Notes: generated by a model from the sequence alone, not told the origin. A stretch of DNA of 6,548 nucleotides from an uncultured Ruminococcus sp. (GCA_900555215.1 USKR01000077.1:1-6548); one strand, 5' to 3'; positions 1 to 6,548 are shown, counted from the first letter of the stretch. Numbers and translations: made by a program.

Positions 1-1642
1 TGATATCCACTCCCATCACATCCTTTTTATATGCATCCAGAAGCGCCTGTATCTGATCATCGCTTAATTCTGCAGGTGTTCCCACGCCATAAGCGTCCCG
101 GAACGATACAGAAGTCACTTTAGACGTATCCACATGATAGATCGGGAACATTTCTTTTCTCACATCTTCGCTCTGGCACAACTCTTCTAACGCGGAAAGG
201 ATCTCCTCTCGTCCCAGACAGTATCTGCGGTACACCTCTCTTCCGCCCGACAGCTTATAACGAAAGACAGTATTGATATAATCTCCGCTGATCTCGCTGT
301 CAGTGGAGGCAAGATCCAGGACTTCGGGAGTATATCCCTCCTCCAGATTTCCCACGCCTGTCTGCGCCAGGCGGTAAAGCGCTTCTGTTCCTTCTGCAGA
401 GGCGCCGTCCCCCACCAGGCATCCATCTTCATAACCCGCATAGTCTTCCGGGTATTCAAAATATCCCCAGAAAGATTCCGGGTGGAAACTGATGCTTTCC
501 ACCCTGTTCTGATCCGGCACATAGGTATCATATCCGAACAGGTCAAACTGGAAAATACAGAGGACAAGAGCCACGCCGGCCACTGAGATAACAGACGAAC
601 CCCATCCCTTCAACAGCATCCTCAGATCCTGCTGATAAATAAATTCAATTACCCCGCAGAGGATCACCGCCGCAAGAAGGCTTAATACAATGATCCATTT
701 TGTCCCAGTCACCCCCATAAATAACTTAGCTATAATGCTGCTGAACAGCGCCGCCGGGATACAGATCATTACTTTAAATACCGGCGCGGTCCTCGGAAAA
801 GCAAGGGCATTTCCCGCTGTCTCCGACGGATAGATCCGATACAGGAGCAGGGCCCCTCCCAAAAGGAGGGCTGCCATCACCAGTGACGCGATAAAAAGTC
901 CGCTCCCTGCGATCCCGTCTGCCGTATGATCGATCAGGCTGACGTACAGCCCTGCCGGGGACAAAACCTCTGCAAGTGTATCTGCAAGTACTGCAGCGAT
1001 CCCGTAATATGTCTTGAAAAAGATGCCTTTTAATGCGTTAAACAGGCTGAATACCATAAAGGGATACACAGCGAGGACAAGCGCGGCAAGAATTCCTGTC
1101 ACCGTCTGTCCCGTCAGCATTGCCGCCAAAATACAGGTATGGTATATCAGAAGAAATGCCAAAATGCCTCCGGCAGCCGCCTCTGCGGAATTTGCTGCCG
1201 TCTGCGCTGTCATGATCCCGTTTGCCCCGCCCACAGCGATGGTAAGAGCAGAACAGATCACATATGGGAGCAGGAAAATTATAAGCCCCGAGAGATAATT
1301 TACAACAAACCACTGTCCTCTTTTTACCGGAAGCGAATGAAAGAAGTCTGCCTTATCTTTTGAATGGATATATCCGAATCCCGTCAGGGCACACAACACG
1401 GCAATCACGGCGATCACAGCCGCAAGATGATTGACCGACTGCCCATTGAGCAGACCCGGAAAAGCTGCCCTGAGCTCCTCTATCACTATATACTCCCGGT
1501 TCTGCATCTGCAAACTGTCTATATAAAGCATTGTAAAGACAGGCATCTCAAGGAACAGCCCTATGCTGACAAGCGCGGCAAGCCATCCCCTGTGCCGGAG
1601 ATCCGCTCGGATCAGTTTAATATAAGAAATCTTTGATGTCAT
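1..1642 (-). CDS. ABC-2-type transporter permease, 3' end cut by window edge
   Basis: Membrane component of an ABC exporter, partner of the ATPase encoded immediately upstream. The frame is open from the ATG at 1642 to the left edge (547 codons, no stop), so the C-terminus is missing. I see about nine hydrophobic segments, near residues 20-41, 72-92, 117-138, 158-176, 180-198, 248-268, 289-308, 316-336 and 349-364. Between the second and third is an HSLPVKR motif (102-108), typical of ABC-2 permeases of this Firmicutes type. From about residue 367 to the edge there is a long polar, acidic, Tyr-rich domain of at least 180 residues, resembling the C-terminal extension (DUF6449-like) of such permeases. 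The start is supported by GGAGGT at 1651-1656, 8 nt upstream, and it overlaps the ATPase gene by 26 bp. The substrate cannot be read from sequence; YtrA-type control suggests export or envelope stress. The family call is strong, the function is not. Confidence 0.85.
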   Translation of the reverse strand, partial: MTSKISYIKLIRADLRHRGWLAALVSIGLFLEMPVFTMLYIDSLQMQNREYIVIEELRAAFPGLLNGQSVNHLAAVIAVIAVLCALTGFGYIHSKDKADFFHSLPVKRGQWFVVNYLSGLIIFLLPYVICSALTIAVGGANGIMTAQTAANSAEAAAGGILAFLLIYHTCILAAMLTGQTVTGILAALVLAVYPFMVFSLFNALKGIFFKTYYGIAAVLADTLAEVLSPAGLYVSLIDHTADGIAGSGLFIASLVMAALLLGGALLLYRIYPSETAGNALAFPRTAPVFKVMICIPAALFSSIIAKLFMGVTGTKWIIVLSLLAAVILCGVIEFIYQQDLRMLLKGWGSSVISVAGVALVLCIFQFDLFGYDTYVPDQNRVESISFHPESFWGYFEYPEDYAGYEDGCLVGDGASAEGTEALYRLAQTGVGNLEEGYTPEVLDLASTDSEISGDYINTVFRYKLSGGREVYRRYCLGREEILSALEELCQSEDVRKEMFPIYHVDTSKVTSVSFRDAYGVGTPAELSDDQIQALLDAYKKDVMGVDI

Positions 1643-2519
1643 AACCTGCCACCTCCGTTTCGCTGATAAATATCTCTTCCAATGTCAGAGGAAGAGTCTC
1701 CGCAAAGAGAGCCCCCTTATCCTGAGCAAGCGAAAGCACTTCCCCCCTGCTGCCGCGCACAGTCAGCGTCAGAAGTGATCCCGAACGCTCCAGCCTGATC
1801 ACCCGCAGGGCGCCGAGCATCTCCTGCTCCTTGTGAGAATCCGGGATCACACACTGCAGCTTGCAGATATTAGATTTAATATGATCCAGTTCCTGAGTCA
1901 GGAGCAGTTTCCCTTTGTGCAGGAGCCCCACACTGTCGCAGATATCCTCCAGTTCCCGCAGATTATGGGACGAGATCACCGGAGTAAAATCCCGGTTCAT
2001 GATCTCCCCGGCGAACAGACTCTTCACCGCCTGGCGCACCACAGGATCGAGCCCGTCAAACGTCTCGTCACACAGAAGATATTTTGTCTTTGCGCACAGT
2101 CCGAGGAGGATTGACACCTGCTTTTTCATTCCTTTTGAAAAGGAATTGATCTTCCTCTTCGGATCCAGTTCAAATTTATTTACAAGAGAATCAAACATCT
2201 TCCGGTCAAACGCAGGATAAATTGTCATATAATAATCCCGCATTTCTCCTATATTTGCATTGGCAAAATAATATGGCGAATCTGACAAAAAACAAATCTG
2301 TGATTTTGCCGCCGGATTCTCGAATACAGACTCCCCATCCGCCAGTATTTCCCCGCTGTCCGGTTTTACAGCACCGCAGATCATGCGCAGGAGCGTGCTC
2401 TTTCCCGCGCCGTTCGATCCGACCAGGCCGAAGATCAGACCATCCCGGACAGACGCGGTAATGTGGTCCGCGGCGTGGATATCCTGAAATTTCTTGTCAA
2501 CATTCTTCAGCTCAATCAT
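1617..2519 (-). CDS. ABC transporter ATP-binding protein (YtrB-like)
   Basis: ATPase subunit, 300 residues, that should drive the adjacent permease from the cytoplasmic face. Visible motifs are Walker A GSNGAGKST (34-42), signature NSFSKGMKKQ (125-134), Walker B YLLCDE (147-152) with catalytic E152, D-loop GLDP (156-159) and switch H185. The usual Q-loop glutamine is not apparent; the segment reads FLSDSPYYF (77-85). About 80 residues beyond the nucleotide-binding core (from ~215) form a C-terminal domain common in ABC-2 exporter ATPases. The start is ATG 2519, beginning MIELKNV as in the family, with a GGAAGGGGG ribosome binding site just upstream. Its first 8 bases overlap the end of the regulator gene (ATGATTGA), suggesting translational coupling. 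A longer in-frame start at 2648 would add residues unlike the family inside the regulator gene and is rejected. Transport direction is inferred to be export because no solute-binding protein is present. Confidence 0.93.
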   Translation of the reverse strand: MIELKNVDKKFQDIHAADHITASVRDGLIFGLVGSNGAGKSTLLRMICGAVKPDSGEILADGESVFENPAAKSQICFLSDSPYYFANANIGEMRDYYMTIYPAFDRKMFDSLVNKFELDPKRKINSFSKGMKKQVSILLGLCAKTKYLLCDETFDGLDPVVRQAVKSLFAGEIMNRDFTPVISSHNLRELEDICDSVGLLHKGKLLLTQELDHIKSNICKLQCVIPDSHKEQEMLGALRVIRLERSGSLLTLTVRGSRGEVLSLAQDKGALFAETLPLTLEEIFISETEVAGYDIKDFLY

Positions 2520-2889
2520 TTGAATCCCCCTTCCGATAGATCCGGTCAATGACCTGTATAAACTCTGTCCGCTGAATCCCCAGCTCTTTTCCTTCCTCTG
2601 CCAGCCGCCGGACATCTTCCAGCAGGGAATCCTTCTCCTGCTGCACAAGCGAGGAACTGTCTGACACGAAATTGCCTCTGCCCTTCACCGGATAGATATA
2701 TCCCTGCTGCTCCAGCAGAGAATATGCTTTCTGGATAGTGTTGGGATTGATCGACAATTCCACTGCCAGGGTCCGCACGGACGGCATCTGCCCGCCAGGA
2801 GGCAGAGCGCCTTTTAAGATCAGCGTCTGGAACCTCTGCGCAATCTGCTCATAGAGCGGCAGCTTGCTCTGATAATCAATTGAAATCAT
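2512..2889 (-). CDS. GntR-family transcriptional regulator, YtrA subfamily
   Basis: DNA-binding repressor of 125 residues, probably dimeric. It has an N-terminal winged helix-turn-helix (about residues 11-75) with the GntR pattern LYEQIAQRF, MPSVRTLA, NPNTIQKAY and the wing GRGNFV (70-75). After this comes only a short, charged helical tail (about 80-120) instead of a large ligand-binding domain. That small C-terminal part, and the position as first gene of an ABC exporter operon, define the YtrA type. The start at 2889 has an AGAGGGA-type ribosome binding site a few bases upstream. By family precedent it represses its own operon, and a matching inverted repeat lies over the expected transcription start (2920-2946). 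The inducer is unknown; B. subtilis YtrA responds to cell-wall antibiotics, but transferring that here is inference. Confidence 0.93.
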   Translation of the reverse strand: MISIDYQSKLPLYEQIAQRFQTLILKGALPPGGQMPSVRTLAVELSINPNTIQKAYSLLEQQGYIYPVKGRGNFVSDSSSLVQQEKDSLLEDVRRLAEEGKELGIQRTEFIQVIDRIYRKGDSND

Positions 2890-2919
2890 GGCATCCCTCT
2901 TCTCTGATACATGTGTATG

Positions 2920-2946
2920 AAGTGTATTATTTTATATAGTACACTT
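2920..2946. promoter_or_regulatory. Probable YtrA-type operator (inverted repeat)
   Basis: Perfect inverted repeat AGTGTA (2921-2926), 13-bp A/T-rich spacer, TACACT (2940-2945), extended by one matching base on each side. The same half-sites and 13-bp spacing are described for the B. subtilis GntR repressor YtrA. It lies directly downstream of the -10 box of the minus-strand promoter, over the expected transcription start, where bound protein would block transcription of the regulator/ABC operon. Confidence 0.82.
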
Positions 2947-2975
2947 AATATACCATGGCAGGCTGCAGGTGTCAA
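2947..2975 (-). promoter_or_regulatory. Promoter of the gntR-ABC operon
   Basis: On the minus strand a perfect -35 box TTGACA (2975-2970) is followed after exactly 17 bp by TATATT (2952-2947), close to the vegetative sigma-factor consensus. The transcription start should fall near 2940, inside the inverted repeat, giving a leader of about 50 nt before the regulator ATG. Confidence 0.85.
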
Positions 2976-2992
2976 CACGGATCAGAAAATAC

Positions 2993-3021
2993 TTGTATAT
3001 CCTTTCTTTTAGTGCTATGAT
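2993..3021 (+). promoter_or_regulatory. Promoter of the folate operon
   Basis: Plus-strand TTGTAT (2993-2998), 17-bp spacer, TATGAT (3016-3021). It diverges from the gntR promoter, the two -35 boxes being 17 bp apart. The expected start near 3028-3030 leaves about 50 nt of leader, too short for a tetrahydrofolate riboswitch. The -35 box is weaker than that of the opposing promoter. Confidence 0.7.
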
Positions 3022-3080
3022 ATCCCTGTTTCATAAAGACGACAGATTCAGTCAGAAAACAGGAAAGGAACAGAAATAGC

Positions 3081-4451
3081 GTGACCTATAAAGAAGCAAG
3101 GGTATATTTGGACGACCTGTCCAAATACGGAAGTGTACTTGGCTTAGATGCGATTCGAGGTCTGCTGCGTGAACTTGGGAATCCACAGGATGATCTGAGG
3201 TTCATACATATCGCAGGAACGAACGGCAAGGGATCTGTGCTTGCATACACTTCAACGATCTTAAGTGAAGCAGGGTACAGGACCGGGCGGTATGTATCAC
3301 CCACGGTCATCTCCTATCTGGAAAGGATCCAGGTTGACGGAGCATGGATATCAGAAGCAAAGTTCGCAGAAATGACGTCACAGGTAACTGATGCTATTGC
3401 CCGTTTGGAGGAAGCCGGCAGACCGGTCCCCACAGTCTTTGAGGCTGAGACGGCGATAGCATTTTTATATTTCCGGGAAATGAAATGTGATCTCGTCGTT
3501 CTGGAGGCCGGTCTGGGCGGGGCGCTGGATGCGACAAATATCATAAAAAATACCGTCTGCGCCGTATTTTCCTCCATCAGCCGCGACCATCTCGGCGTGA
3601 TCGGCAATACAATAGAAGAGATCGCAGAAAATAAAGCAGGAATCATTAAACCGGGATGTACTGTTCTCTCCGCAGAACAGCTCCCCCCTGTCACCGGGAT
3701 CCTCAAAACGCGCGCCGCAGAATGCGGATGCTCATTTACCCAGGCGTCTCCGGATCAGGCGCTGATCCTGCAGTCCGATCACCGGGGCATCCTGCTTTCT
3801 TACAAAGAATTCGACCATATCCACACCTCCATGGCCGGCAGCTATCAGACAGACAATCTGATCACCGCGCTTGAAGTGATCCGCACACTGAAAACACTGG
3901 GATATGACATTGACAGTCAGACAGTAAGGGATGGCGCCGAACACGCCGCCTGGCCGGGACGATTCACCTGCATAGGGGAGCCGCCAGTATTTATCCTGGA
4001 CGGGGCGCACAACGAAGACGCCGCCCTGCGCCTGCGGGAAACCGTGGAGGATTATTTTCCCGGGCGGAAACTTCACTTCATCATGGGCGTATTCAAAGAT
4101 AAGGATTATAATGCCATCACCAGGATCATGTGTCCTCTGGCGTCTTCCGTGTATACCGTTGACCTGCCCGACCGGGGGCGGGGACTTCCGGCGCCGGAGC
4201 TCGCCCGGGCGGTCCGCCCATACTGTCCTCATGTAAGGGCTTATACAGGGAGCGGAGCCAGTGTCCGGCGGGCGGTAACGTCCGCTCTTCAGGAAGCCGG
4301 ACCGGAGGATGTGATACTTGCTTTTGGCTCATTATCTTATCTGCATCAGGTAAAAGAAGCATATGACCACACCGTCACGGACGGCAATAAAACAACAGCA
4401 GACGGGAACAGCTCCTGTCTGTCCGGAAAAGAAAGAGGGAGGGACCTTTAA
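3081..4451 (+). CDS. folC: Folylpolyglutamate synthase / dihydrofolate synthase
   Basis: ATP-dependent Mur-ligase-family enzyme, 456 residues, that adds glutamate to dihydropteroate and/or to folates in the cytoplasm. Visible motifs are the P-loop GTNGKGS (47-53), [12 protein letters not shown] (142-153), SISRDHLG (165-172) followed by the [10 protein letters not shown] segment (183-192), [10 protein letters not shown] (305-314) in the C-terminal ligase domain, and AFGSLSYL (414-421) near the end. Length is close to the usual 420-450. The start is GTG at 3081 with an AAGGAA ribosome binding site 10 nt upstream; there is no better ATG near. It opens the folate operon and its TAA overlaps the folE ATG by one base (TAATG). 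Sequence alone cannot show whether it is bifunctional, but no second folC-like gene is seen here. After about residue 430 it carries a hydrophilic tail rich in Thr, Asp, Gly, Asn and Ser that looks nonessential. Confidence 0.95.
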   Translation: MTYKEARVYLDDLSKYGSVLGLDAIRGLLRELGNPQDDLRFIHIAGTNGKGSVLAYTSTILSEAGYRTGRYVSPTVISYLERIQVDGAWISEAKFAEMTSQVTDAIARLEEAGRPVPTVFEAETAIAFLYFREMKCDLVVLEAGLGGALDATNIIKNTVCAVFSSISRDHLGVIGNTIEEIAENKAGIIKPGCTVLSAEQLPPVTGILKTRAAECGCSFTQASPDQALILQSDHRGILLSYKEFDHIHTSMAGSYQTDNLITALEVIRTLKTLGYDIDSQTVRDGAEHAAWPGRFTCIGEPPVFILDGAHNEDAALRLRETVEDYFPGRKLHFIMGVFKDKDYNAITRIMCPLASSVYTVDLPDRGRGLPAPELARAVRPYCPHVRAYTGSGASVRRAVTSALQEAGPEDVILAFGSLSYLHQVKEAYDHTVTDGNKTTADGNSSCLSGKERGRDL

Positions 4452-5008
4452 TGATCGACCATAAGAAAATAGAACAGGCAGTACGCCTTATGCTGGAGGG
4501 CATCGGGGAAGACACGGAAAGAGAAGGGCTCAAAGACACGCCCGCCAGAATTGCCCGGATGTGCGAAGAGCTGTACGCAGGGTCAGAGGATGACGCGAAA
4601 ACACATCTCTCCCGCACCTTTACTGTAGACAGCAGCGAGATGGTGATCGAAAAAGACATCACCTTTTACTCTATGTGCGAGCACCATATCCTTCCCTTCT
4701 ACGGGAAAGCGCATATCGCTTATATCCCTGACGGGAAAGTCGTGGGCTTGAGCAAGCTTGCCCGGACAGTCGAAGTGTTCGCCAGAAGGCTTCAGCTCCA
4801 GGAACAGCTTACCGCGCAGATCGCGGACGCCCTGATGGAATATATGCAGCCAAAGGGAGCAATGGTAATGCTGGAGGCTGAGCATATGTGCATGACTATG
4901 CGAGGAGTTAAAAAGCCGGGCAGCCAGACCGTGACACTGGCAAAGAGAGGCATATTTGAAACAGATCCTGCCCTGGAAGAGAGGTTCTTCCGGATGCTGG
5001 GACGGTAA
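4451..5008 (+). CDS. folE: GTP cyclohydrolase I (type IA, zinc-dependent)
   Basis: Converts GTP to 7,8-dihydroneopterin triphosphate and formate, the entry step of folate synthesis; the family works as a decamer in the cytoplasm. The 185-residue length is typical. The zinc ligands of the family are present: C76 and H79 in CEHH (76-79) and C147 in the EHMCMTMRG segment (144-152). The catalytic histidine equivalent is H78. Other family signatures are DTPARIARM (29-37), [11 protein letters not shown] (83-93) and GLSKLAR (99-105). The start ATG 4451 overlaps the folC stop and is preceded at 8 nt by AGGGAGG (4436-4442). No sign of truncation. This is the conventional FolE rather than the metal-promiscuous type IB. 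Confidence 0.97.
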   Translation: MIDHKKIEQAVRLMLEGIGEDTEREGLKDTPARIARMCEELYAGSEDDAKTHLSRTFTVDSSEMVIEKDITFYSMCEHHILPFYGKAHIAYIPDGKVVGLSKLARTVEVFARRLQLQEQLTAQIADALMEYMQPKGAMVMLEAEHMCMTMRGVKKPGSQTVTLAKRGIFETDPALEERFFRMLGR

Positions 5009-5029
5009 ACACACAGCGGGGAGGCTGTC

Positions 5030-5521
5030 ATGAAACGGGTAAATGCAATTTACAGGCATCCATTATACCAGACGTATTACAGTCGGATGGAAAAAGCAGA
5101 ACAAGGACGCATCTTCTGCCGCCACCAGATGACGCACCTTATGGATGTGGCGCGGATCGCTTATATCCGCAGCCTGGAGGAAGGCCTTGGCCTGGACCGG
5201 GAAGTGATCTACGCGGCGGCTGTCCTCCATGATATCGGGAAAGTCCTTCAGTATGAAGAAGGCATCCCCCACGAGATATCCAGCGAGAAGATCTCAGCAG
5301 AGATACTGGACAGCCTGGCGGGTGAAAACTCATTTTCCGAAGCAGAAAAGGCAATGATCCTCACAGCCATACGGGGACACCGGAAATTAAGAGAAGCGCC
5401 GGAAGTTCTGGAGCGGCTCCTGTACGAGAGCGACAAGGCATCCCGGACCTGCTTCTCCTGTCCCGCCGAACCTCAGTGCGATTGGAGCGAAGAAAAAAAG
5501 AACAAGGAGATCCTCATATGA
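5030..5521 (+). CDS. HD-domain phosphohydrolase of the folate operon
   Basis: Uncharacterised metal-dependent phosphohydrolase-type protein, 163 residues, cytoplasmic (no signal peptide or membrane segment). The HD superfamily pattern is clear: H36 in HLMDVARIA, the H67-D68 pair in VLHDIGK (65-71), H81, H117 and D135. These are the expected metal ligands. Near the C-terminus is a cysteine group C141-x2-C144-x5-C150 followed by DW, which could bind a metal. The gene lies between folE and folP. Its ATG at 5030 has GGGGAGG at 5018-5024, 5 nt upstream, and its TGA overlaps the folP ATG (ATGA). The product of FolE must lose phosphate before FolB can act, and no Nudix enzyme is visible, so a role in dephosphorylating dihydroneopterin triphosphate or monophosphate is a plausible inference from context. 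It could instead act on another nucleotide. The HD call is firm, the substrate is not. Confidence 0.9.
   Translation: MKRVNAIYRHPLYQTYYSRMEKAEQGRIFCRHQMTHLMDVARIAYIRSLEEGLGLDREVIYAAAVLHDIGKVLQYEEGIPHEISSEKISAEILDSLAGENSFSEAEKAMILTAIRGHRKLREAPEVLERLLYESDKASRTCFSCPAEPQCDWSEEKKNKEILI
5505..5509 (+). promoter_or_regulatory. Ribosome binding site fixing the folP start
   Basis: AGGAG lies 8 nt before the ATG at 5518, inside the end of the HD gene. It favours this start over the upstream in-frame GTG at 5476, which would add 14 polar residues unlike the FolP family. Confidence 0.8.
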
Positions 5522-6339
5522 TCATTGGCAGCAGAGAATTTGACACAGAACACAACACTTATATCATGGGTATCCTTAACGTGACGCCGGATTCCTTTTC
5601 CGACGGCGGTCTGTACGATTCCCTTGACGCCGCCCTCTTCCACGCACAGCAGATGGTGAAGGAAGGCGCGGACATCATAGATATAGGAGGGGAATCCACC
5701 CGCCCGGGACATATCCGGATCTCTGACGAGGAAGAAATCAGCCGGGTGGTCCCTGTCATCGAACGGCTCAGACAGGAATTTGACGTTCCGCTCTCCATCG
5801 ACACTTACAAAAGTGCTGTCGCAGAGGCCGCAATCCGCGCTGGGGCAGATCTTGTCAATGACATCTGGGGACTGAAATACGACCCGAAGATCGCCGCTGT
5901 TATTGCAGAAAGCGGAACCGCCTGCTGCCTGATGCACAACCGGGATCAGGCAGACTACAATGACTTTACCGTGGATTTCATGGATGATATGCGGGAATGT
6001 ATAAAGCTGGCAGACGAGGCGGGCATCTCCCGGGACAAGATCATCCTTGATCCGGGCGTGGGATTATTCGGCAAAACATACGAGATGAACCTTACGATCA
6101 TCAACCGTCTGGAGATCCTGCACGAGCTGGGTCTTCCGGTCCTGCTCGGAACCTCGCGCAAATCTGTGATCGGGCTGACTCTGGATCTGCCCGCTGACCA
6201 GAGGGAAGAAGGCACACTGGTAACAACTGTGTACGCGGTTCAGAAAGGCTGCGCATTTGTCAGGGTCCATGACGTGGAGAAAAACAAACGGGCAATCCGA
6301 ATGACACAGGCGCTCATGCAGGAGCGCAGATGCTTTTAA
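5518..6339 (+). CDS. folP: Dihydropteroate synthase
   Basis: Condenses hydroxymethyl-dihydropterin diphosphate with p-aminobenzoate to form dihydropteroate; target of sulfonamides. At 273 residues it is a normal-length TIM-barrel enzyme. Visible signatures are [15 protein letters not shown] (17-31, with N21 the metal ligand), [10 protein letters not shown] (55-64, flexible loop 2 with T61-R62), SIDT (93-96), NDIWG (114-118), [10 protein letters not shown] (178-187), TSRKS (212-216, K215 contacting substrates) and RVHDV (249-253, R249 and H251). All key residues are present; resistance cannot be judged from these motifs. The ATG at 5518 overlaps the HD gene's TGA (ATGA), so the two are probably translationally coupled. 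The TAA ends at 6339, 26 nt before the folB ATG. Confidence 0.97.
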   Translation: MIIGSREFDTEHNTYIMGILNVTPDSFSDGGLYDSLDAALFHAQQMVKEGADIIDIGGESTRPGHIRISDEEEISRVVPVIERLRQEFDVPLSIDTYKSAVAEAAIRAGADLVNDIWGLKYDPKIAAVIAESGTACCLMHNRDQADYNDFTVDFMDDMRECIKLADEAGISRDKIILDPGVGLFGKTYEMNLTIINRLEILHELGLPVLLGTSRKSVIGLTLDLPADQREEGTLVTTVYAVQKGCAFVRVHDVEKNKRAIRMTQALMQERRCF

Positions 6340-6365
6340 AAGCAGCGGAAAGGAAAATGCACATT

Positions 6366-6548
6366 ATGTATGAGAAATACGATCAGATTAAGATAACAGA
6401 TCTTGAAGTGTTTGCAAATCACGGGGTATTCCCGGAGGAGAACACGCTGGGGCAGAAGTTTCTCGTCTCTGCCGCCCTCTATACAAGCACGCGCATCCCG
6501 GTGTGCGCCGGGCTGGCGGGGGGCAGCGCCGACGCCGCTGCCGTCCTG
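6366..6548 (+). CDS. folB: Dihydroneopterin aldolase N-terminus, joined to foreign tail
   Basis: FolB converts 7,8-dihydroneopterin to hydroxymethyl-dihydropterin and glycolaldehyde. The first ~42 residues are a clean FolB N-terminus: [18 protein letters not shown] (8-25), which holds the conserved acidic residues, then LGQKF (28-32) and an LYTST strand (38-42). The family normally continues with an AG-x2-DDL region, a central Glu and a catalytic Lys near position 100. Instead, from R43/I44 the frame reads as an IspE motif to the window edge. As written, this product could not be a working aldolase. ATG 6366 is chosen (AAAGGA about 11 nt upstream); ATG 6357 in the same frame, only 2 nt from that site, is the alternative. 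The gene follows folP by 26 nt and belongs to the operon. In related organisms FolB may be fused to FolK, which this window cannot show. Confidence 0.8.
   Translation, partial: MYEKYDQIKITDLEVFANHGVFPEENTLGQKFLVSAALYTSTRIPVCAGLAGGSADAAAVL
6492..6548 (+). other. ispE: IspE-like fragment (GHMP kinase motif) in the folB frame
   Basis: The last 19 codons encode [19 protein letters not shown], the glycine/serine-rich ATP-binding motif of 4-diphosphocytidyl-2-C-methyl-erythritol kinase (IspE, MEP isoprenoid pathway). Families usually show IPV-x-AGLAGGS-x-DAAAVL here, roughly 90-110 residues into the protein, so only an internal piece is present. By hand count 47 of 57 bases are G or C and 18 of 19 codons end in G or C, against about 24 of 41 for the preceding FolB codons. 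The origin is therefore probably a different locus or genome, joined here artificially or by rearrangement. Confidence 0.75.

Larger units (their letters stand above)
2890..3080. other. Divergent intergenic region
   Basis: This 191-bp stretch is the only sizeable noncoding part of the window. It carries both divergent promoters and the inverted-repeat operator. The rest is A/T-rich leader. A small imperfectly spaced palindrome ATACA-TG-TGTAT (2907-2918) sits in the gntR leader. No riboswitch, tRNA or small gene is visible. Confidence 0.85.

Noticed and set aside
187..567. Open frame of 126 codons on the minus strand
   Set aside because: It is a shadow of the permease frame, which stays open through the whole region; it has no recognisable domain.
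1364..1636. Plus-strand open frame opposite the permease start
   Set aside because: Antisense to a well-supported coding region, with no ribosome binding site and no recognisable protein family.
2520..2648. Longer N-terminus for the ABC ATPase beginning at 2648
   Set aside because: It would be read entirely inside the regulator gene and has no family resemblance, while ATG 2519 has a strong ribosome binding site and the typical MIELKNV beginning.
2907..2918. Small palindrome ATACA-TG-TGTAT in the gntR leader, resembling a second operator half-site
   Set aside because: Five-base arms in A/T-rich DNA are weak, and spacing does not match the AGTGTA-N13-TACACT pattern.
3022..3080. Tetrahydrofolate riboswitch before the folate operon
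   Set aside because: The predicted leader is only about 50 nt and no suitable pairing or terminator stem is seen.
3732..4232. 166-codon minus-strand open frame inside folC
   Set aside because: Antisense shadow of folC, whose motifs on both sides of this stretch are intact.
6491..6508. Inverted repeat GCGCA-N8-TGCGC at the FolB/IspE junction
   Set aside because: Short and expected by chance in such GC-rich sequence; not enough for a terminator or recombination site, although its position at the join was noted.

Overview
The window looks like chromosomal DNA of a low-to-mid-GC Firmicute, most likely a gut Clostridia of the Lachnospiraceae type. This rests on protein style and gene order (a YtrA-type GntR regulator with an ABC-2 exporter, and a folC-folE-HD-folP-folB folate operon), strong purine-rich ribosome binding sites and very tight gene packing. 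The family-level placement is an inference, not a database result.

Left part (1-2889, minus strand): a three-gene operon read right to left. A short YtrA-subfamily GntR repressor (2512-2889) is followed by an ABC ATPase (1617-2519) and a large ABC-2-type permease (start at 1642, running off the left edge). The reading frames overlap by 8 and 26 bp. The operon has its own promoter (TTGACA-N17-TATATT). Just downstream of the -10 lies a perfect inverted repeat, AGTGTA-N13-TACACT, which matches the operator described for Bacillus subtilis YtrA. This is therefore probably a self-repressed export or envelope-stress transporter.

Middle (2890-3080): a 191-bp divergent intergenic region. It holds the two back-to-back promoters and the operator. 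There is no room for a folate riboswitch and none is seen.

Right part (3081-6548, plus strand): a folate biosynthesis operon. It encodes FolC (dihydrofolate/folylpolyglutamate synthase, GTG start), FolE (GTP cyclohydrolase I), an uncharacterised HD-domain protein, FolP (dihydropteroate synthase) and the beginning of FolB (dihydroneopterin aldolase). FolE makes dihydroneopterin triphosphate, FolB acts on dihydroneopterin, FolP joins the pterin to p-aminobenzoate, and FolC adds glutamate. No Nudix enzyme for removing phosphate from dihydroneopterin triphosphate is present. The HD protein sits exactly at that point of the operon and is a reasonable candidate for the job. FolK is not seen; it would be expected downstream or fused to FolB.

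The most surprising feature is at the right edge. After about 42 residues of a normal FolB, the reading frame switches abruptly at about position 6492 to the GHMP-kinase glycine-rich motif of IspE (a MEP-pathway isoprenoid kinase). The switch coincides with a jump to about 82% G+C. This is best read as a chimeric assembly join at a contig end, although a real rearrangement cannot be excluded from sequence alone.
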